From: Betaproteobacteria bacterium Ga0077532
GTDB taxonomy: Bacteria > Pseudomonadota > Gammaproteobacteria > Burkholderiales > Ga0077523
Reading direction: 5' to 3'
Assembly: GCA_001464895.1 (NCBI GenBank)
Contig: LNEE01000062.1
Span: 128,333-192,332, forward strand
DNA: 64,000 nucleotides
Under the pieces are notes generated by a model. The model had not been told where the DNA came from, ran no database searches, and saw nothing but the letters and a program-made list of their open reading frames with translations. The translations under genes were made by a program, and so were the position numbers. Of the stretch, positions 60,423 to 64,000 are shown in pieces. The number at the start of each line of letters is the position of its first letter. The first letter of the stretch is position 1.

Positions 60423-61502
60423 ATGTCGGTCGACCCCGGCGTTGAGGACTGGCTGCGGTTCACGCTGGTCCCCGGCATCGGGGGTGCCACCCAGCGCAAG
60501 CTCCTCAAGCACTTCGGCAGTCCCGCGGCAGCTCTCCGGGCGCCGGCCTCTGAGGTATCAGCCCTTCTGAGCGCCACGGCGGCCTCCGCTTGGCGGGCCG
60601 GTGCAGATGTCAGCGAGATCGGACTGGTCCTCGCCTGGCTCGGAGAACCTGGCAACCATCTGCTGACCCTGGCCGACGCAGAGTACCCACCTGCGCTGCT
60701 GGAGACTGCGGATCCACCCACCGTTCTGTATGTGAAGGGGAGTGTCGACCGACTCTCGATGCCCGCTCTCGCCATCGTCGGGAGTCGCAACGCGACACCC
60801 CAGGGACTTTCCACGGCGCGGGACTTCGCCCGGGCACTGGGGTCGGCGGGCCTCACCATCGTGAGCGGCCTCGCGTTGGGCATCGACACTGCCGCGCACG
60901 AAGGAGGGCTCGCAAGTTCCGGGAGTACGGTCGCCGTCGTGGGGACCGGGCTGGACATCGTCTACCCGGCACGCAATCGTGATCTCGCCCATCGCATCGC
61001 TGCCGAAGGCGCGATCGTGTCGGAGTTTCCCATCGGGACCAAGGCGATCCCGTCCAACTTCCCTCGCCGAAACAGGTTGATCAGCGGGCTCTCGCGAGGC
61101 GTGCTCGTGGTCGAGGCAGCCATCCGCAGTGGCTCGCTCTCCACAGCCCGCTTCGCTGGTGAACAGGGCCGCGAGGTGCTGGCCATCCCGGGTTCGATCC
61201 ATTCCCCGTTGTCGCGGGGATGCCATGCCCTGATCAAGCAAGGCGCGAAGCTCGTGGAAAGCGCATCCGATGTCCTCGAGGAGCTTCGCCTCACCTCGCT
61301 GGCAGAGGAAGCGATGGATCCCGTGAGCGATGACGACCCGCTCCTCGCTGCGCTCGGGCATGATCCGTGCGACTTCGACACCTTGTCACAGCGGACAGGA
61401 CTCCCGGTCGGGTCATTGCAGACGCGCCTGTCCGAACTGGAACTGGAGGGCAAGATCGCATGTCTGCCCGGCGGTAGGTTCCAGCGATTGCCGACGAACT
61501 GA
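60423..61502 (+). CDS. dprA: DNA-protecting protein DprA (Smf)
   Basis: Binds incoming single-stranded DNA in natural transformation and loads RecA. It has 359 residues. A helical SAM-like N-terminus (WLRFTLVPGIGGATQRKLLKHFG) is followed by the Rossmann-like core with VGSRNATPQGLSTARDFAR, TIVSGLALGIDTAAHEGGL, VVGTGLDIVYPARNRDL, FPRRNRLISGLS and VVEAAIRSGSLSTARFA, and a C-terminal winged helix (about 300-355). The ATG at 60423 lies 20 bases after the LysM gene stop. The smg gene often found next to dprA is absent. Confidence 0.95.
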   Translation: MSVDPGVEDWLRFTLVPGIGGATQRKLLKHFGSPAAALRAPASEVSALLSATAASAWRAGADVSEIGLVLAWLGEPGNHLLTLADAEYPPALLETADPPTVLYVKGSVDRLSMPALAIVGSRNATPQGLSTARDFARALGSAGLTIVSGLALGIDTAAHEGGLASSGSTVAVVGTGLDIVYPARNRDLAHRIAAEGAIVSEFPIGTKAIPSNFPRRNRLISGLSRGVLVVEAAIRSGSLSTARFAGEQGREVLAIPGSIHSPLSRGCHALIKQGAKLVESASDVLEELRLTSLAEEAMDPVSDDDPLLAALGHDPCDFDTLSQRTGLPVGSLQTRLSELELEGKIACLPGGRFQRLPTN

Positions 61503-61594
61503 TCGTCGTCCCCGCGACACCCTCGCTTGCGCCCTGCAAATTCGGGCGCTTATCATTCGCGGCCCTTTTTTCCTCCCCCGGCAGGTCTCCCTCG

Positions 61595-64000
61595 ATGCCC
61601 ACCACGAAACGCGCCGCCAGCGCCAAGACGACGCCCGCGCGTAGCAAACCCGCTCCGGCACGACGCCCGAAATCCACGGACGACGGTACCGGAACGGAGG
61701 GAGGCAAGCGACTCATCGTCGCCGAGAAGCCGTCGGTCGCGGCCGACATCGCCAAGGCCCTCGGCGGCTTCACGAAGCAGGGCGAGTACTTCGAGAACGA
61801 CGAGTACGTCGTGTCTTCCGCCGTGGGCCACCTGCTCGAACTGGCCGCGCCAGAGGAGTTCGAGGTGAAGCGGGGGAAGTGGTCGTTCGCGAATCTGCCT
61901 GTCATTCCCCCGCACTTCGATCTCAAGCCGATCGAGAAGAGCGAGGACCGCCTGAAGCTCCTCACGCGGCTCATCAAACGCAAGGACATCGTCGGTCTGG
62001 TGAATGCCTGCGACGCCGGCCGCGAGGGTGAACTCATCTTCCGGTACATCGTGCAACACGCCCGGACCGACAAGCCCATCGAGCGCCTCTGGCTGCAATC
62101 GATGACACCGGCGGCGATCCGCGATGGTTTCGCTTCCTTGCGCGACGACGCTTCGATGCAACCGCTTGCCGACGCCGCAACCTGCCGCAGCGAGTCCGAT
62201 TGGCTGGTGGGAATCAACGGCACGCGCGCGATGACCGCGTTCAACAGCAAGGACGGTGGCTTCTACAAGACCACCGTCGGACGCGTGCAGACCCCCACGC
62301 TGGCGGTGCTGGTGGAACGCGAGCGGCGCATCAAGGCGTTCCGGGCCCGGGACTACTGGGAAGTGAACGGCACGTTCGAAAGCGGCGGGGGTGAGTATCC
62401 CGGTCGCTGGTTCGACGAGAATTTCGAACGCACCACCAAGGCCGACGACCCCGATGTCCGAGCGGAACGGATCTGGGACAAGGCCCGCGCCGACGAGATC
62501 ACCGCCAAGTGCATCGGCAAGCCCGGCACGGTCACGGAAGAGTCGAAGCCCACGACGCAGGCGCCGCCCCTTCTGTACGACCTCACCAGTCTGCAACGCG
62601 AGGCGAACAGCCGGTTCGGCTTCTCGGCGAAGATGACGCTGTCGCTCGCCCAGGCCCTCTACGAGAAGCACAAGGTACTCACCTACCCGCGGACCGACGC
62701 GCGGGCGCTGCCCGAGGACTACGGTCCCACGGTCCGCAGCACGATGGAAATGCTGAAGGGCGGTCTCTCGAACTCGCTCATCGCCGGCTATTCGACGTTG
62801 GCCGGACGCGTTCTTCAGGAAGGCTGGGTGCGCCCGAACAAGCGCATCTTCAACAACGAGAAGATCTCCGACCACTTCGCCATCATCCCCACGCTCGATG
62901 CGCCCAAGCATCTTTCGGAAGTCGAGCAGAAGTTGTACGACATGGTGGTGAAGCGGTTCCTGGCCGTTTTCTTCCCGTCGGCGGAACATCTCGTCACCAC
63001 GCGCATCACGCGCGTCGAAGGCGAACCGTTCAAGACCGAAGGGCGCATTCTCGTGAATGCTGGCTGGCTAGAGGTCTATGGAAAGGAAGCGGCGGAAGGC
63101 GACGAGGGCTCCCTCGCCCCCGTGAAGGATGGCAAAGCGATCGCGGCGCACGTGGAAACCCGAGCGCATGTCACGAAGCCACCGGCGCGGTTCACGGAAG
63201 CAACGCTGCTTTCCGCGATGGAAGGGGCGGGCAAGCTGGTCGAAGACGAGGATCTTCGGGCTGCGATGAGCGAAAAGGGTCTTGGCACGCCTGCGACACG
63301 TGCTGCGGTGATCGAAGGCCTGCTGACGGAGGAGTACCTGGTCCGCGAGGGCCGCGAGTTGATTCCCACCGCCAAGGCGTTCGACCTGCTCTACGCCCTC
63401 GACAAGTTCGGCATCGACGAATTGCGGTCCCCGGAACTGACCGGAGAGTGGGAGTACAAGCTCAAGCAGATGGAGCAGGGACTCCTGAAGCGTACCGACT
63501 TCATGCATCACATCATGGCCACCACGAAGGACCTCGTGGACCGCGTGAAGCAGGGAACGCTGTCCGACGAACCGATCTCGACGCTGGGTACACCGTGCCC
63601 GAAATGCGGTGGTACGGTCATAGAGAACTACAAGAAGTTCGCCTGTCAGAAGTGCGATTTCTCGCTGTGGAAGGTGATCGCGAGTCGCCGGATGGAAGGG
63701 CACGAGATGGAAACGCTCTTCACCGAGCGTGCGATCGGACCGCTGCAAGGTTTCCGAAGCCGGATGGGCCGCGCTTTCGCGGCAATGCTCAGATTGAAGG
63801 ACGATTTCACGGTCGAGTTCGACTTCGGGCAGTCGTCGCCGACCAGCGATGGCGACCAGGAAGCCGTCGATTTCAGCGGGCAGACCAGTCTGGGTGCCTG
63901 CCCGAAGTGCGGGTCCGCGGTGTACGACCATGGCATGGCGTACGTCTGCGAGAAATCAGTGGGAGCCGAACGGTCCTGCGACTTCCGCTCGGGGAAGATC
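61595..64000 (+). CDS. topB: DNA topoisomerase III (3' end beyond the window)
   Basis: Type IA topoisomerase that decatenates and relaxes DNA through a covalent 5'-phosphotyrosine. 802 codons are visible and the frame is still open at the window end. After a Lys/Ala/Pro-rich N-terminal tail (1-40) the TOPRIM domain begins at RLIVAEKPSVAADIAKALGG with NACDAGREGELIFR; the catalytic Tyr is Y364 in LTYPRTDAR. The C-terminal part has two Cys-rich zinc motifs (CPKCGGTVIENYKKFACQKC and CPKCGSAVYD). The AEKPS start and TYPRTD motif point to TopB rather than TopA. Confidence 0.93.
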   Translation, partial: MPTTKRAASAKTTPARSKPAPARRPKSTDDGTGTEGGKRLIVAEKPSVAADIAKALGGFTKQGEYFENDEYVVSSAVGHLLELAAPEEFEVKRGKWSFANLPVIPPHFDLKPIEKSEDRLKLLTRLIKRKDIVGLVNACDAGREGELIFRYIVQHARTDKPIERLWLQSMTPAAIRDGFASLRDDASMQPLADAATCRSESDWLVGINGTRAMTAFNSKDGGFYKTTVGRVQTPTLAVLVERERRIKAFRARDYWEVNGTFESGGGEYPGRWFDENFERTTKADDPDVRAERIWDKARADEITAKCIGKPGTVTEESKPTTQAPPLLYDLTSLQREANSRFGFSAKMTLSLAQALYEKHKVLTYPRTDARALPEDYGPTVRSTMEMLKGGLSNSLIAGYSTLAGRVLQEGWVRPNKRIFNNEKISDHFAIIPTLDAPKHLSEVEQKLYDMVVKRFLAVFFPSAEHLVTTRITRVEGEPFKTEGRILVNAGWLEVYGKEAAEGDEGSLAPVKDGKAIAAHVETRAHVTKPPARFTEATLLSAMEGAGKLVEDEDLRAAMSEKGLGTPATRAAVIEGLLTEEYLVREGRELIPTAKAFDLLYALDKFGIDELRSPELTGEWEYKLKQMEQGLLKRTDFMHHIMATTKDLVDRVKQGTLSDEPISTLGTPCPKCGGTVIENYKKFACQKCDFSLWKVIASRRMEGHEMETLFTERAIGPLQGFRSRMGRAFAAMLRLKDDFTVEFDFGQSSPTSDGDQEAVDFSGQTSLGACPKCGSAVYDHGMAYVCEKSVGAERSCDFRSGKI

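Noticed and set aside
61595-64000. Assignment as topoisomerase I (TopA)
   Set aside because: The AEKPS start, TYPRTD active site and overall order match TopB better; TopA would show an N-terminal LVIVESPAKA-type motif.

Overview
The window looks like a high-GC betaproteobacterial chromosome segment. The evidence is the gap-pgk-pyk gene order, a pur cluster next to a Sua5-type gene, the order def-fmt-rsmB-DUF4390-ntrY-ntrX, an S-adenosylhomocysteine (SAH) riboswitch ahead of ahcY and metF, a PEP-CTERM protein, and an HTH/serine-glyoxylate aminotransferase locus. Genus cannot be fixed from sequence alone. I saw no rRNA, tRNA, CRISPR array, prophage or recognisable insertion sequence. Both ends are cut inside genes (gap on the left, topB on the right).

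Layout. 0-8 kb (+): glycolysis (gap, pgk, pyk) followed by tightly packed purE-purK-purC, then a Sua5-type tRNA t6A gene and the bicarbonate transporter sbtA with its PII-like partner sbtB. A Rieske protein gene follows. 9.3-12.5 kb (+): a MarR regulator with an EmrA/EmrB efflux pair. 12.5-18.5 kb: a serine-glyoxylate-type aminotransferase (-) divergent from a 976-aa FAD/Fe-S 2-hydroxyacid dehydrogenase, a cupin and a membrane adenylate cyclase (+). 18.6-20.7 kb (+): 2-haloacid dehalogenase and a membrane-anchored TAXI protein. 20.7-27.6 kb (-): arabinonate-type dehydratase, hibernation factor, then a MidA methyltransferase / haloalkane dehalogenase / GH57 operon. 27.7-34.97 kb (+): pteridine reductase, ttcA, an HTH-aminotransferase fusion, a PEP-CTERM protein, and an orphan cellulose synthase with a BcsS-like barrel. 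35.0-59.1 kb (-): lipoprotein protease and SH3 protein, metF and ahcY behind an SAH riboswitch, a four-gene multi-PAS kinase/receiver/HD-GYP operon, tkt-glk, and the def-fmt-rsmB-DUF4390-ntrY-ntrX cluster. 59.2-64 kb (+): LysM protein, dprA, topB.

The most unusual thing seen is at 821-1168. The last 20 codons and stop codon of gap occur three times in tandem, 142-143 bases apart, separated by long imperfect hairpins. All 12 substitutions I count (4 in copy 2, 8 in copy 3, each against copy 1) are synonymous although only the first copy is translated as part of gap. This looks like small hairpin elements that land inside the gap 3' end and bring a replacement tail. Other points worth attention are an HTH domain fused in frame to an aminotransferase with its own internal start, an NtrX-type regulator whose ATPase motifs are eroded, and a BcsA/BcsS pair without BcsB.
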